Assembly: GCA_964514215.1 (NCBI GenBank)
Contig: CAZEPW010000009.1
Location: forward strand, 24,284 to 88,283
Direction of reading: 5' to 3'
Source: CAYQUC01 sp964514215
Lineage (GTDB): Bacteria; Pseudomonadota; Gammaproteobacteria; UBA6429; Thiohalophilaceae
Length of the DNA stretch: 64,000 nucleotides
Below, in pieces: positions 1 through 10,042 of this stretch. Under the pieces are notes generated by a model that saw only the letters and a program-made list of their open reading frames with translations, was not told the origin of the DNA and ran no database searches. The position numbers and the translations under genes are program-made. How positions within the stretch are numbered: position 1 is the stretch's first letter; each line of letters opens with the position of its first letter.

Positions 1-485
1 CAATGGTCATTGCTGAATATTTAGATGAAGTATATTTACCGCGCTTGCATCCAGATGATGTCGTTGAAAAAGCCCGTCATCGATCGTGGATAGAATATTC
101 ATCTGAATTAATCATGAAGCAATATAATTTGTTTATTGCGCCAGATGAAGCTACGTTTATGAAACATAAAGAAGAATTTGCTGTTCAACTTGATGTTTTA
201 AATAACGAATTATCTGAGCAAGGGCCAATGTTTTCGGGGAATGATTTTAAATTAATTGATGCGGCTTATGCACCTATTTTTATGCGCATTGAGTTGTTGC
301 AAGAATTCTATGATTTAAAATTATATGAAACAGATAGCCGTTTGGATCGATGGAGCAAAGCATTAATGCAAAAAAAATCAATACAAGAATCTGTAAGTGA
401 CGATTTTTCAAGTGCATTTATGGAATACTTTAATGTTGAAGAATATTTTATTCATCACTTATTAGAAAAAAAAGTAACAACATAA
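1..485 (+). CDS. Glutathione S-transferase family protein, 3' part
   Basis: The reading frame is open from the window edge and ends at 485. The 160 visible residues begin with an INEYLDE-like stretch (IAEYLDEVY), which in GSTs lies at the end of the thioredoxin-like N-terminal domain. The rest fits the all-helical C-terminal domain, including a FKLIDAAYAPIF segment like the usual substrate-site helix. The ATG at position 3 is therefore probably an internal Met and the gene is truncated by the window. GSTs conjugate or reduce with glutathione in the cytoplasm; the substrate cannot be told. Family is fairly secure, subclass (stringent starvation protein-like or detoxifying GST) is not. Confidence 0.75.
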   Translation, partial: MVIAEYLDEVYLPRLHPDDVVEKARHRSWIEYSSELIMKQYNLFIAPDEATFMKHKEEFAVQLDVLNNELSEQGPMFSGNDFKLIDAAYAPIFMRIELLQEFYDLKLYETDSRLDRWSKALMQKKSIQESVSDDFSSAFMEYFNVEEYFIHHLLEKKVTT

Positions 486-1011
486 ACTATTCGTGCACAT
501 GAAATTAATGCCGCCTAATAAAGACCGTCTGCTTCAAGGATGAAGCAGGCGAGCGACCAAGAATGGCGAATAGCGAGTATTCATTGGGCTGTGCCGATTT
601 TATGTCTGGCGGTTTTAAAGTGATTCACTACGTCGAGTACTGTTTATCTTTTTGCTCTATCCTGTTAAGTTAACAGGACAGTAGTGATTGTGTTTAGGTA
701 ATATTATTTAAATACATAAGTATTTTATGGATATTATTTAGCTAAGAAAATACGGTGCTGTAGTTCTTATCCGTAACATATAAAACCGATTATTTCGATT
801 CAATCATACTGACTCCAGTTATTTAGATAGATGTCTGATATAGAACTATTCTATAATTTGTAGTCAAATATTTTAATAATGTCATATCTTCAGTTAGTGA
901 GCGATACGCTTCAAGCCTTCGATTAAATTTTAAAGTAAGAATAGACGTCATTAATGAAGTAGTAGTCTATGGTTTGATTGTTGAAAATTAAATGGTTTTT
1001 ACCTAAATTAA
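486..1011. other. Intergenic region with two hairpins
   Basis: No gene is visible in these 526 bases. They hold an 8-bp stem with a 4-base loop at 529-548 (CTGCTTCA/TGAAGCAG) and a perfect inverted repeat around one central base at 661-677 (CCTGTTAA G TTAACAGG). The first lies 44 bases after the GST stop but lacks a T-run, so it is a poor terminator. The second could be an operator or part of a degenerate repeat. A short string near 611-626 (GGTTTTAAAGTGA) recurs at about 16540. Confidence 0.4.
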
Positions 1012-2415
1012 ATGTATAAGGTGCAATTTACCTTGAATATCGGAAAGAAAGTTTTTTTATTTTTTATCATTTTATTTTCATTAATTGCATCGTTATCTAT
1101 TTGTTTGTGGCTAATGCTGGATAATGCAAATTTATTGACTCAAACACAAGTTCGCCGGTATGAATCACATAACCTCGCTGAAGAGCTTCGACGTAGTTCC
1201 GATGATTTAACTCGTATGGCCAGAACCTATACTGTTACTGCTGATATCCGATTCAAAAAATATTTTGAGTTTATTGCAGAAATACGTGATGGTAAAAAAA
1301 GGCGTCCTAAAAACTACCACAATATTTATTGGGATTTTATTACCGCTAATCATAATCGACCTCAAAGCGAAGGTCGAAAAATATCGATTATTGATTTGAT
1401 GAAAGAACTTAAATTTTCACAAGATGAGTTATCTGCATTATTAGAAGCAAAAAAATTATCTGACGATTTAATGAATATGGAAATTCAGGCATTTAATGCT
1501 ATGGCAGGCCGTTTTATTGATGAGATCGGCCAGTACAGTATCCAAGGTAAGCCAGATCAAAAAATGGCTATAAAAATTGTTCATGGCCAGAAATACCATC
1601 AAGCTAAATCCAAAATTATGGCAAAGGTAAATACATTTTTTGAATTACTTGAATTGCGCACTTTAAATGAAGTTAACATTCAAGAGGTTAAACAAGAACG
1701 AGTATTTTTTATAGCCGTTATGTTAGTTGTTTTACTGATTGGTGTTAGTATTTTTGGGTATTTTTATTTTAATAATAATATTGTGCATCCCCTTAATGAT
1801 ATGCGTCAAAAAGTAAAGAAAATGCAAAATGGAACTTATGAGTTTAATAATATTAAAAGAAAAGATGAAATTGGATTATTAATGAGTAGTTTTTCAGATA
1901 TGGCTACAATAGTTTCAACAACAATTAATGATCTTGAGCAAATATCGCGTACTGATCAGCTAACTAAAATAAAAAATAGAATTGCATTAGATGATTTTTT
2001 AAGTAAAGAAAAATATAAGTTTGATCGTTATTATACTGAATGTTCAGTTATTTTGGTCGATGTTGATCATTTTAAAATTGTAAATGATCAGTTTGGTCAT
2101 CTTGTTGGAGATAAAGTGTTAATAGAAATAGCCGGTTTACTTAAAGATAATATTCGTAAATCAGATGTTGTGGGCCGATGGGGTGGCGAGGAATTTTTAA
2201 TAATCTGTCCTAACACTAATATTGAACAAGCAAAAACTGTTGCAGAATCAATTCGTAACAAAATTAGCAATTATGTATTCCTTATGGTTGGCCATCAAAC
2301 GGCTAGCTTTGGGGTTAGTACGTTAGAAAAAAATTCGGATTTGGCTGTGGTGTTAGATGCCGCTGATAAAGCGCTTTACAAAGCAAAAGCCCTCGGTCGA
2401 AACAGAGTTTGTTAG
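1012..2415 (+). CDS. Membrane-bound diguanylate cyclase with HAMP and GGDEF domains
   Basis: This 467-residue protein probably makes cyclic di-GMP from two GTP. A membrane helix near residues 13-33 and a second near 230-252 flank a roughly 195-residue periplasmic sensor region of no recognised family. A HAMP-like linker and a C-terminal GGDEF domain follow. The signature is GGEEF at residues 391-395, an active-type motif. An inhibitory I-site RxxD sits at R382/D385, five residues before it, so product feedback is expected. The ATG at 1012 has a weak ribosome site. It stands alone between long intergenic stretches. Confidence 0.9.
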   Translation: MYKVQFTLNIGKKVFLFFIILFSLIASLSICLWLMLDNANLLTQTQVRRYESHNLAEELRRSSDDLTRMARTYTVTADIRFKKYFEFIAEIRDGKKRRPKNYHNIYWDFITANHNRPQSEGRKISIIDLMKELKFSQDELSALLEAKKLSDDLMNMEIQAFNAMAGRFIDEIGQYSIQGKPDQKMAIKIVHGQKYHQAKSKIMAKVNTFFELLELRTLNEVNIQEVKQERVFFIAVMLVVLLIGVSIFGYFYFNNNIVHPLNDMRQKVKKMQNGTYEFNNIKRKDEIGLLMSSFSDMATIVSTTINDLEQISRTDQLTKIKNRIALDDFLSKEKYKFDRYYTECSVILVDVDHFKIVNDQFGHLVGDKVLIEIAGLLKDNIRKSDVVGRWGGEEFLIICPNTNIEQAKTVAESIRNKISNYVFLMVGHQTASFGVSTLEKNSDLAVVLDAADKALYKAKALGRNRVC

Positions 2416-2854
2416 TTACCATTAGACATTATTTTAATTTTCTGAAAAAAATTCGTTTAATACTAGTTACGCCTGAGCATTATCCTTAAAAATAAATACA
2501 ATTTCTGTCGATTCGAACCGTTTATAATTTTTTATTATGTTTAATTTTTTAAAAAAAATGAATTGAGCATTATGTATGAAAAGGTACAGTGAAAACTAAA
2601 AATATAAAGTAGTATCATTTTGGTTTTTGTAATCTGCTCATGTCAAAAAAACTGAATTTATTTTTTTCTTGAACCAATAAACTCTTTAAAGAAAATAGCG
2701 TTGACATAGATTATTGGCTATTGTTATCTTTGCTGCCAATTTCTGATGGATAACTAATTTTGTAAATAATTATTGTCCTAAAGAATAAAACTGATTGGGT
2801 TGAATAGCTTAATGTAGTGTTCAATATAATTCAAAAAACTCAAGGAATGTCGAA
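2416..2854. other. AT-rich intergenic region
   Basis: These 439 bases between the cyclase and the hydrolase are very AT-rich and contain no supported gene. They probably hold the promoter of the downstream hydrolase. The sequence just before the ATG at 2855 contains CAAGGAATG, whose AGGA is a reasonable ribosome site. No clear terminator was found after the cyclase. Confidence 0.4.
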
Positions 2855-3868
2855 ATGAAAAAAATTGTAAAGTTGTTTGGTATTTTAATGTTAGGAGTGA
2901 TGTCGAGTTCATTTATAACACAAAGTGCAGTTGCTTTAGATCAAGAAAAGTGGCTCAAGTTACCGGTAGACAAAGTAACTGCTGATTTTGCTGTGATGGT
3001 TTTAGGTTCTGGTGGTCCAGTGGCGACAGAAAATGGCCGTGCCGGATCAAGTTTATTAATTTTTGTAGAAGGAAAAGCGGTAGCAGTTGTTGATACTGGC
3101 AGCGGTTCATTTAAATCATTGGCATTAAGTGGTGCGCGTTTAACGGATGCACATCATTTCCTTTATACACACTTGCATATTGATCACACATCCGATATGT
3201 CAGCAATGGTTAAGTCTTTATTCTTTCACCGTTTAGGTGCTGGTTTATTATTACCAAATGCAATTAATTTTTACGGCCCTGATTCAGTTGTTCCTGCATA
3301 TGATTCAATGGCTAATTACATTTCAGGTCACTATGATGCTTCTACCGGTGTAGAGCGTTATTTACACGGTTTTGCTAATGCCTTTTTTGCTGGTGCATCA
3401 CCATTTGTTCCTGTTGGCAATAATTTACCTTATGATGTCGCATCATCAACCATGACAACAGTATTAGATGCTCACAATGGTTTAACTGTTAAATCAATTC
3501 CAGTATTTCATGGTGGTACACCAAGTGTTGCATACCGTTTTGAATACAAAGGTAAGAGCATTGTATGGAGTGGTGATACTAACTCAAGCACTGATAATAT
3601 GATTAAAATATCCACTGGTGCCGATGTATTAATTTATGACACAGCAATTTTAGAAAATCCAACACCTGATTTTCTGTTAATGTTCCACACAACACCAACT
3701 CGTATCGGTGAAGTATCTGCCGCTGCAACACCTGCCAAATTAGTATTGTCACATTTGTCTACCGTAACAGAAAGTAATCTTCCGTTAATCGTTAGCACAA
3801 TTAGAACGCAAGGCTATCGTGGCAAAATAGTAGCAGCAAAAGATTTACAAGTTATTAATGTTCCATAA
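2855..3868 (+). CDS. Secreted metallo-beta-lactamase-fold hydrolase
   Basis: The 337-residue protein starts with a typical signal peptide (basic MKK, hydrophobic core, cleavage after about residue 27). The zinc-site motif HLHIDH is at H106, H108, D110 and H111. Later ligands are likely the His of VFHGG, the Asp of WSGDTN and the His of LSHLS. This arrangement resembles the RNase Z/arylsulfatase-like branch of the superfamily, here exported to the periplasm. The substrate is unknown. It is a single gene followed directly by a strong terminator. Confidence 0.82.
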   Translation: MKKIVKLFGILMLGVMSSSFITQSAVALDQEKWLKLPVDKVTADFAVMVLGSGGPVATENGRAGSSLLIFVEGKAVAVVDTGSGSFKSLALSGARLTDAHHFLYTHLHIDHTSDMSAMVKSLFFHRLGAGLLLPNAINFYGPDSVVPAYDSMANYISGHYDASTGVERYLHGFANAFFAGASPFVPVGNNLPYDVASSTMTTVLDAHNGLTVKSIPVFHGGTPSVAYRFEYKGKSIVWSGDTNSSTDNMIKISTGADVLIYDTAILENPTPDFLLMFHTTPTRIGEVSAAATPAKLVLSHLSTVTESNLPLIVSTIRTQGYRGKIVAAKDLQVINVP

Positions 3869-3920
3869 GTAGAGTTAAACATTAGTTTTTTTGTATTGTT
3901 ATTTTGATTTGAATACTAAG

Positions 3921-3948
3921 GGCCATATACTTATATGGCCTTTTTTTT
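3921..3948 (+). terminator. Rho-independent terminator after the MBL-fold hydrolase
   Basis: A perfect 8-bp stem (GGCCATAT/ATATGGCC) with a 4-base loop is followed by eight T residues, 52 bases after the hydrolase stop codon. Confidence 0.9.
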
Positions 3949-4190
3949 GGTAGCACGGTTGTTGGGTGTGATATTAATTTCTGCAACAATGGTTTAGTTA
4001 ACGCCCCTTATTTGGGTTCAAAAAATAGTCAGGTTGAGCTATATTAAAATATTCTTACTTTAATTATGGTATATCTAAATTTGTCCTATAAATTGCTCAA
4101 ATAATATAAATAAATCCCCCTATGTTTGTACAAAATTTCCATTGTGGGTATGATAAATTTGTATGGAGATTGATGTTGGTAGGAGGTAAT

Positions 4191-5303
4191 TTGAACAACA
4201 GGCTTTGTAATATGATTAGTGGTAGTAACGGTCTATTGCCAAATTGCAAATATGCTATCTATTTGGTTATATTGGGTTTATCTCAAATTCCAACTATGGC
4301 TCAATCCCATGGATTAGTTTTTGTCGATTTAATCGGTTTGGATCGCATTGGCCAAGAAAATTCCCCAGAATTGAAACACATCGAGTTATTAACGCGTGCT
4401 ACGCTGTTTTATTCTCGGGATTTTGATAAAACCAAGGTATTAGCCGAATTCATAGCGAATAATAAACAAAGCCATTTTGGACGCGTTAAAATCGGTTGGA
4501 AACCCGATCCATCAAACTTAATTTGGTTTGGACGCGATCATAATCCAGCGAGTTTCTGGCGCGACTTATTTCATCACGGCGGTTGGCTTCAACCAACAAT
4601 TAGCCGACCAAGTATTGCTGAGTTTGAAGTACCGGGTGGCATTTTGCCATCACATTCTACTGGGCTTAGTTATGAGGCTGGTGGTTTAGTTAACAACAAT
4701 GCGGGGTTTTCTTCTGTCGCTAGTTTGGGCTACACCTCGGTTATAGATTCAGGTGGATTGCAAGTCCCTGAGTTGGTTGATGCGAGTCGCGGAACACACA
4801 GTTCATCAACTGCATTTCGATTATCATATCGGTTTGAGCCATTTACGGGTGGCAATGAGGTTGGTATTTTGGGATCTTATAACCATATATTAAGTGACCT
4901 GAGTAAACCAAAAGAAATAGAACAGGACGTTGTTGGTCTATTTGTCAATTGGAATTTTTCTGATTTAAGAATAACATCAGAATTCACAATCGTGAGAAAT
5001 AAAATAATAGATTCTGGTACAGCGATAACATCGAATGAAAACTTTCTAAACGCCTATATTTTGGCAGATTATAATTTAGTAAATGATTGGAATATGTTTG
5101 CTCGATGGGAAGACACCAATAATGAACAATCTAGTCAGTACTTACGCAGTTTTCCAAAATTTATTATAAAACGAAATTTATTAGGAGTGCGTTATAGCAT
5201 TACACGTAATCAAATTTTTAAATTTGAAATGAGTGATAACCAATTGTTTACCGGCACACAATACCGCCAATTAGCGGTACAGTGGAGTTACGTCTACCCG
5301 TGA
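4191..5303 (+). CDS. Outer-membrane beta-barrel protein at the head of the sensory operon
   Basis: The frame is open from an ATG at 4122. A strong AGGAGGT at 4181-4187 instead points to the TTG at 4191. From there the protein has a signal sequence ending near the TMAQS stretch. The mature part has the alternating hydrophobic/polar strands of an outer-membrane barrel and ends in VQWSYVYP. No specific family was recognised. It overlaps the next gene by four bases (GTGA), implying translational coupling to a periplasmic binding protein and then a sensor kinase. A channel that feeds the binding protein is a reasonable inference. The start choice is moderately sure. Confidence 0.7.
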   Translation: MNNRLCNMISGSNGLLPNCKYAIYLVILGLSQIPTMAQSHGLVFVDLIGLDRIGQENSPELKHIELLTRATLFYSRDFDKTKVLAEFIANNKQSHFGRVKIGWKPDPSNLIWFGRDHNPASFWRDLFHHGGWLQPTISRPSIAEFEVPGGILPSHSTGLSYEAGGLVNNNAGFSSVASLGYTSVIDSGGLQVPELVDASRGTHSSSTAFRLSYRFEPFTGGNEVGILGSYNHILSDLSKPKEIEQDVVGLFVNWNFSDLRITSEFTIVRNKIIDSGTAITSNENFLNAYILADYNLVNDWNMFARWEDTNNEQSSQYLRSFPKFIIKRNLLGVRYSITRNQIFKFEMSDNQLFTGTQYRQLAVQWSYVYP

Positions 5304-5761
5304 AAACGTTTGTAATAATAAAGCTATTAGTTCTGCTTGTTATGCATTGCTGCATTGCAACATCAGCCAATGCAGAAGAGCGGCGCTTATTATTAATTAC
5401 CAAACCAGATTATAAGCCTTTGCCATTAGACAAAAATGAATTAAGGCGGTTATTTTTAGGTATTCCAGTTTATCGAAAAGGTGAGCGCTTAGTTCCCCTT
5501 GTTAATAAAAGTGGCGACTTGTGTTATCAGGTATTTTTACAATCCATTTTAGGAATGTCCCAAAAACGTTATGAACGTGTATTAGTTTCCGGGTTTTATC
5601 GACAGGGTGTTCGTTCTCCCAGCATTTATGCCGATCAACAAAATTTACTGTTTGATTTAAAAGATAAAGAACTTGGAATTAGTTTTTTGTTTGATAACGG
5701 TACAGGCGAAGAAAAGCAATTTAATGTGGTGCAGGAAATATGGATCTCAGACACACCATAA
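5300..5761 (+). CDS. Short PstS-like periplasmic substrate-binding protein
   Basis: The GTG at 5300 overlaps the preceding stop (GTGA), a typical coupled start; a GTG at 5282 is possible but lacks a ribosome site. The product begins with a signal peptide whose Ala-rich end is SANA. The remaining roughly 130 residues resemble small phosphate/oxyanion-binding domains: an N-terminal LLLITKPD strand, then LRRLFLGIPVYRKGERLVPL. It is about half the size of PstS. It overlaps the sensor kinase by 22 bases, so a role as ligand-presenting partner of that kinase is inferred, by analogy with AioX-AioS. Confidence 0.7.
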   Translation: MKTFVIIKLLVLLVMHCCIATSANAEERRLLLITKPDYKPLPLDKNELRRLFLGIPVYRKGERLVPLVNKSGDLCYQVFLQSILGMSQKRYERVLVSGFYRQGVRSPSIYADQQNLLFDLKDKELGISFLFDNGTGEEKQFNVVQEIWISDTP

Positions 5762-7545
5762 CATCTTGGGCGCGCAGCCTTAGCGGCAGAGTTTTAATTT
5801 CCATTGTACTAATCCACGTAGTATTAATGACAGGCTTATTTCATTCCGTTCTTAGGTTAGTTGAAAATAATTACACTGAACAATTTATCGATGATATTCG
5901 TACTGATAGTCAAAGGGTCTCTCAATTAATAACCTATGAAATAGTTAATAATGATTTTGATAAGTTAAAGCAATTTGCAGAAAATTTATTGTTAGGCGGC
6001 GATCTTGTTTCAATTGTTATAAAAAATCAACTAGGTAAAATAATTTATCCTGATACGGTTAAATTTGAAAATAAATTTTACGAAGATTTTTTCTTTGGTG
6101 ATAATGACGATGATTTATATTTTATTAAAAGTCGCTTAGTTGCTAGTGATGGCAAGGTCGTTGGTAATCTACAATTAGCCTATGATGAAACATCCACAAT
6201 AGAAGAAGTTGATGTGCTTTATCAAAACGGTTTGGTTATAGCAGCAATTTACTTGTTTATTGTTATTGTTTTTATGGGGGCCATTGATACCTATCTAACG
6301 CAACCGTTGCGTAATTTAACCCACGGAGCTAATCGAATAGCGTCGGGTAAATACAATCAATCCTTTTTGATTTCAACTAATGTAAATGAAGTTAAAATTT
6401 TAGCCGATAGCTTAGAAGTTATGCGTAGTGAGCTAGTAAGCCGGGGTGAAAAATTATCAGATAGAGAGCGTCGTATTCGAGCCTTGGTTAATAGCATCAC
6501 TGATGCCGTTATTGTGTGTGACTTACACGGTAATATGGAGTCAGTGAATCGTGCTGCAACAACATTAACATCTTATAGCATTGAGTTTTTAGCAAAAAAT
6601 AATATTGGACAATTAATTAGTTTTACTCAAGTATTTAACTGCATTAAAAATCCTAAAGCGGATAAAATTTATGAAACATTACTTATTGATAAAAATGGTG
6701 ATGAAATTCCTGTTGAGGTGAATGTTAGCGAGTTAACACAAAGGCAGGGAGTATTGTTAATTGTACTATTACGTGATATCCGAGATCGTAAACGCAATGA
6801 AATGGAACGCTACCAATATTATAATGATATGGCTCATGCCGGGCGTTTAGGTATTATGGGTGAGATGGCTGCAGGAATTGCGCACGAATTAAATCAACCC
6901 TTAGGTGCCATTAGTTTATATTTGCAAGGTTGCATGAGGAGTTTTGATTCTAGCTCAGTTGATCTACAAGAAATAATGTATGCCATAAAAGCCGCCGATG
7001 AACAAGCAACACGTGCAGCAGGAATCATTCGAAGAATAAAAGGATTTGTTCGTAAGGATACAGAAAATGAAAATCTCGAAGTAGTTGATGCGAATCTATT
7101 AATTAAGCGTTCAGTGGAGTTTGTGCTACTTGATACTAAATATTCAATCATTCAACCTGAGTTGGTATTAACATCCAGAATACTTGAGGTGAAAGTTGAT
7201 AGTTTACAGATTGAACAAGTATTGGTGAATTTAATTCGTAATGCCATTGAAGCAATATTAAACCAAGCTGAAAAGCCCTTTTATTTAAAAATAAGTTCCG
7301 ATATTGATACTGATGGTAATATAAAAATTTGTGTTATCGATTCTGGTAGTGGCGTAGAAAGTAAAAATATAGATAAAATTTTCGACACTTATTTTTCCAC
7401 TAAAGAAGATGGCTTAGGCATGGGGCTAGCAATTTGTCGTTCAATTATTGAAGAACATGATGGAGTTTTGCAATATACGCCACGAATGGATTGTGGTTCG
7501 GAATTTTATTTTACATTGCCTCTCTATGAGGCTAAATCTGCTTAA
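5740..7545 (+). CDS. Membrane sensor histidine kinase 1 (HAMP-PAS-HisKA-HATPase)
   Basis: The 601-residue kinase has a membrane helix near residues 18-40, a periplasmic region, a second helix near 163-185, a HAMP region, a PAS domain (about 245-350) and a kinase core. The phospho-acceptor is H382 in the sequence IAHELNQPL. The N box is NLIRNAIEAI, and the G boxes are VIDSGSGV and GLGMGLAICR. Kinases with a HELNQPL box usually pair with FixJ-type regulators, and one lies downstream. The gene overlaps the binding-protein gene. It shares its H box and C-terminal domain closely with the next kinase, which suggests a duplication. Confidence 0.9.
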   Translation: MDLRHTITSWARSLSGRVLISIVLIHVVLMTGLFHSVLRLVENNYTEQFIDDIRTDSQRVSQLITYEIVNNDFDKLKQFAENLLLGGDLVSIVIKNQLGKIIYPDTVKFENKFYEDFFFGDNDDDLYFIKSRLVASDGKVVGNLQLAYDETSTIEEVDVLYQNGLVIAAIYLFIVIVFMGAIDTYLTQPLRNLTHGANRIASGKYNQSFLISTNVNEVKILADSLEVMRSELVSRGEKLSDRERRIRALVNSITDAVIVCDLHGNMESVNRAATTLTSYSIEFLAKNNIGQLISFTQVFNCIKNPKADKIYETLLIDKNGDEIPVEVNVSELTQRQGVLLIVLLRDIRDRKRNEMERYQYYNDMAHAGRLGIMGEMAAGIAHELNQPLGAISLYLQGCMRSFDSSSVDLQEIMYAIKAADEQATRAAGIIRRIKGFVRKDTENENLEVVDANLLIKRSVEFVLLDTKYSIIQPELVLTSRILEVKVDSLQIEQVLVNLIRNAIEAILNQAEKPFYLKISSDIDTDGNIKICVIDSGSGVESKNIDKIFDTYFSTKEDGLGMGLAICRSIIEEHDGVLQYTPRMDCGSEFYFTLPLYEAKSA

Positions 7546-7642
7546 TTTTTTATATAAGTAGAAGTCGTTAATTTACTTTAGTCTGTAATAAAATAATAAT
7601 TTTACAATTTTTAGCGCATGCTGAGGTTGTTGGGATAGTCAG

Positions 7643-9973
7643 TTGAAAAAAATTAATAGTTTTCTTATACCGAATAGTTTGATTGGACGTTATGTCTATG
7701 TTGCAGCAACAATTTTTTTTGTACTAGTTTTTATCGCTGTATTAGGTTGGTATACCGTACAACGAGGAGTGCAACAACATCATGTTAATATGAAAGTTTT
7801 AGGCGATTTGGAATTATCTATTCATGATTATATTGTTAATTATCAAAGTGCGAAATATGCTGCTCTGGAATTTTTAATTCAACCCGACGAACTGCATTAT
7901 AAATTATATCAATATCATGCTAAAACATTTAAGAAGAGTTTTATAAAATTAGATTTATCGCAACAAAAACGTATGGGTGCTGATTTTAATAAAGATTTTT
8001 CTAATTTAAAATTATCTAATGATAGTTTACACATTGAATTATCAAAATTAATTGCAATACGACAAGATGCTGAAAAAACTTTTCCATTTACCAGTAATAT
8101 GTTGCTGCTGGCAAATGAAAATGCTGCGATATTGGCATTAATTGATAGAGTACTATCGTCTAATAAGAATAATGATGAAAAATTACCTCATGACTTAATA
8201 TTGTTATTTACTGATACGCGTTATGCTTGGTCGCGTTTGATGGCTGAATACCGCTTATTGGTTTCAGTACGTCTTGGTATCTTTACTGGCGAATGGGTTA
8301 AAGCTTATGATGAACGAGTTTATAATATCACTTTAATCGGTGAGAAAATAAAAACAAACTTAGAAAACTTACGCAAGTACAAATCAAGTTCATTACCCTT
8401 TGTTGTTTCTGATGAGCTCGATCAGTTAAATGTTTTAACAACTAAAGCGCTAAAAAATTATGAATATTCAGTAAAGTTATTAGGTTCATCAAACTGGCGG
8501 CAAGACTTAGTGTTATTACGTAATAATTTACGTCCTGCATTTTCTCGTTTAGATAAATCAATTAAATTACTACAAGAAAAAGAAGAGCGAGTTTGGATTA
8601 GTTCAATGGGAGAATTAACCACTATAGCTCATAAATTATCCTATTCTCTATGGTTTTTATTAGCAGTTTGTTCTTTGCTGGTGATACTGGGGTATTTTAT
8701 TTTCTCTAATGCCGTGTTAAATCCCATACGTAATATTGCACAAGCATTAAAAAATGAAGCTGCTGGCCGGGATACTGAAATTAAAGGGGGTAGCTCGGCA
8801 ACTGAAATTAAAAACCTATCGGATGCTTTTTATAAAATGCGTAAGCAGGTTAACTCAAGACAACAGCGTTTGGTTAATATTTTAGATAATGCTGCTGAAG
8901 CGATTATCACCATTGATAATATAGGTCAAGTTGAGACTTTCAATGCAGCAGCTGAACATTTATTTGGCTATATGGCATCTGAAATATTGGGTAAAAATAT
9001 TTTGATGTTAATTAAAGTTGATGAACGAAAATATTATCATAAATTATTTCTTGAATATCAAAATATAAAACATGAGAAACAAGAGCTTGGTGCAGGTAAA
9101 AGTTATGAGATTGAAATTTTATGCCGTTGTGAAAAATTATTGCCTGTATCGGTTAAATTTAGCAAAACTATCATCAATGGTAATGCTTTATATACCGCTT
9201 TAGTCAGTGATATTAGCGAACGGCGTGAGCTTGAATTAGAGCGTCAAGAACATTTATCTGAAATGGCGCATATCGGCCGATTGAGTATTATGGGGGAAAT
9301 GGCAGCTGGCATGGCACACGAATTGAATCAACCGCTTGCCGCAATGTCGTTATACCTGCAAGGTAGTTTACGCAGTTGTGATCCAGAAGCGGATACTTGC
9401 AAGGACATTATTACTGCCGTTCATTCCGCTATTGACCAAGTGGATCGCGCTAGCGTTATTATTCGTACTATGCGTGGTTTTGTTCATAGAGAATCATTTC
9501 ATCTTGAAGTTATCGATATTAATGAACTAATAAAACGCTCGGTGGAGTTTGTGTTATTTAGCCATCAAAAAGTTAATCCTCAACCAATATTTTTGTTGAG
9601 CAAAGAACCCATTATGGTGAAGGTTGACGCACTGCAAATAGAGCAAGTGATGGTTAACCTTATTCGTAACGCATTTGATGCTCAAGTTGATATTGCCATT
9701 GAAAACCGAGTTTTAAAAATTACGAGTGAACTCGATGACAAAGGGTTCATTAATGTATTTGTGATTGATGCCGGTGAAGGCGTTGCGGAAGAAAATGTTG
9801 ATAAAATATTTAATACTTACTTTACGACCAAAACCGACGGTCTTGGGATGGGCTTGTCGATATGCCGTTCTATTATTGAAGAACACGATGGCATGTTATG
9901 GTATGAGCCCGGTATAGAGAGAGGATCGCAATTCTGTTTTATACTGCCTTCTACAGCGGTACAAACTTCATAA
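7643..9973 (+). CDS. Membrane sensor histidine kinase 2, paralogue of kinase 1
   Basis: The 776-residue product starts at a TTG with GGGA seven bases upstream; no better start is seen. A membrane helix near residues 18-40 and another near 332-355 flank a helical periplasmic region of about 290 residues, much longer than in kinase 1. A HAMP-like stretch, a PAS domain (about 405-525) and HisKA/HATPase domains follow. The phospho-acceptor is H559 in MAHELNQPL; the G boxes are VIDAGEGV and GLGMGLSICR. It ends 69 bases before the response regulator. The long helical sensor suggests a signal different from that of kinase 1. Confidence 0.9.
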   Translation: MKKINSFLIPNSLIGRYVYVAATIFFVLVFIAVLGWYTVQRGVQQHHVNMKVLGDLELSIHDYIVNYQSAKYAALEFLIQPDELHYKLYQYHAKTFKKSFIKLDLSQQKRMGADFNKDFSNLKLSNDSLHIELSKLIAIRQDAEKTFPFTSNMLLLANENAAILALIDRVLSSNKNNDEKLPHDLILLFTDTRYAWSRLMAEYRLLVSVRLGIFTGEWVKAYDERVYNITLIGEKIKTNLENLRKYKSSSLPFVVSDELDQLNVLTTKALKNYEYSVKLLGSSNWRQDLVLLRNNLRPAFSRLDKSIKLLQEKEERVWISSMGELTTIAHKLSYSLWFLLAVCSLLVILGYFIFSNAVLNPIRNIAQALKNEAAGRDTEIKGGSSATEIKNLSDAFYKMRKQVNSRQQRLVNILDNAAEAIITIDNIGQVETFNAAAEHLFGYMASEILGKNILMLIKVDERKYYHKLFLEYQNIKHEKQELGAGKSYEIEILCRCEKLLPVSVKFSKTIINGNALYTALVSDISERRELELERQEHLSEMAHIGRLSIMGEMAAGMAHELNQPLAAMSLYLQGSLRSCDPEADTCKDIITAVHSAIDQVDRASVIIRTMRGFVHRESFHLEVIDINELIKRSVEFVLFSHQKVNPQPIFLLSKEPIMVKVDALQIEQVMVNLIRNAFDAQVDIAIENRVLKITSELDDKGFINVFVIDAGEGVAEENVDKIFNTYFTTKTDGLGMGLSICRSIIEEHDGMLWYEPGIERGSQFCFILPSTAVQTS

Positions 9974-10042
9974 AAAAACAAATATACTTTACATAATGCA
10001 TATAATATAGCTTTAGGTATTAAATTTAGGTAAAATAGTTGT

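Noticed and set aside
486..700. A repeat family linking 600-626 and 16530-16556
   Set aside because: Only about 16 bases are shared (GGTTTTAAAGTGA plus a few), too short to call a repeat element.
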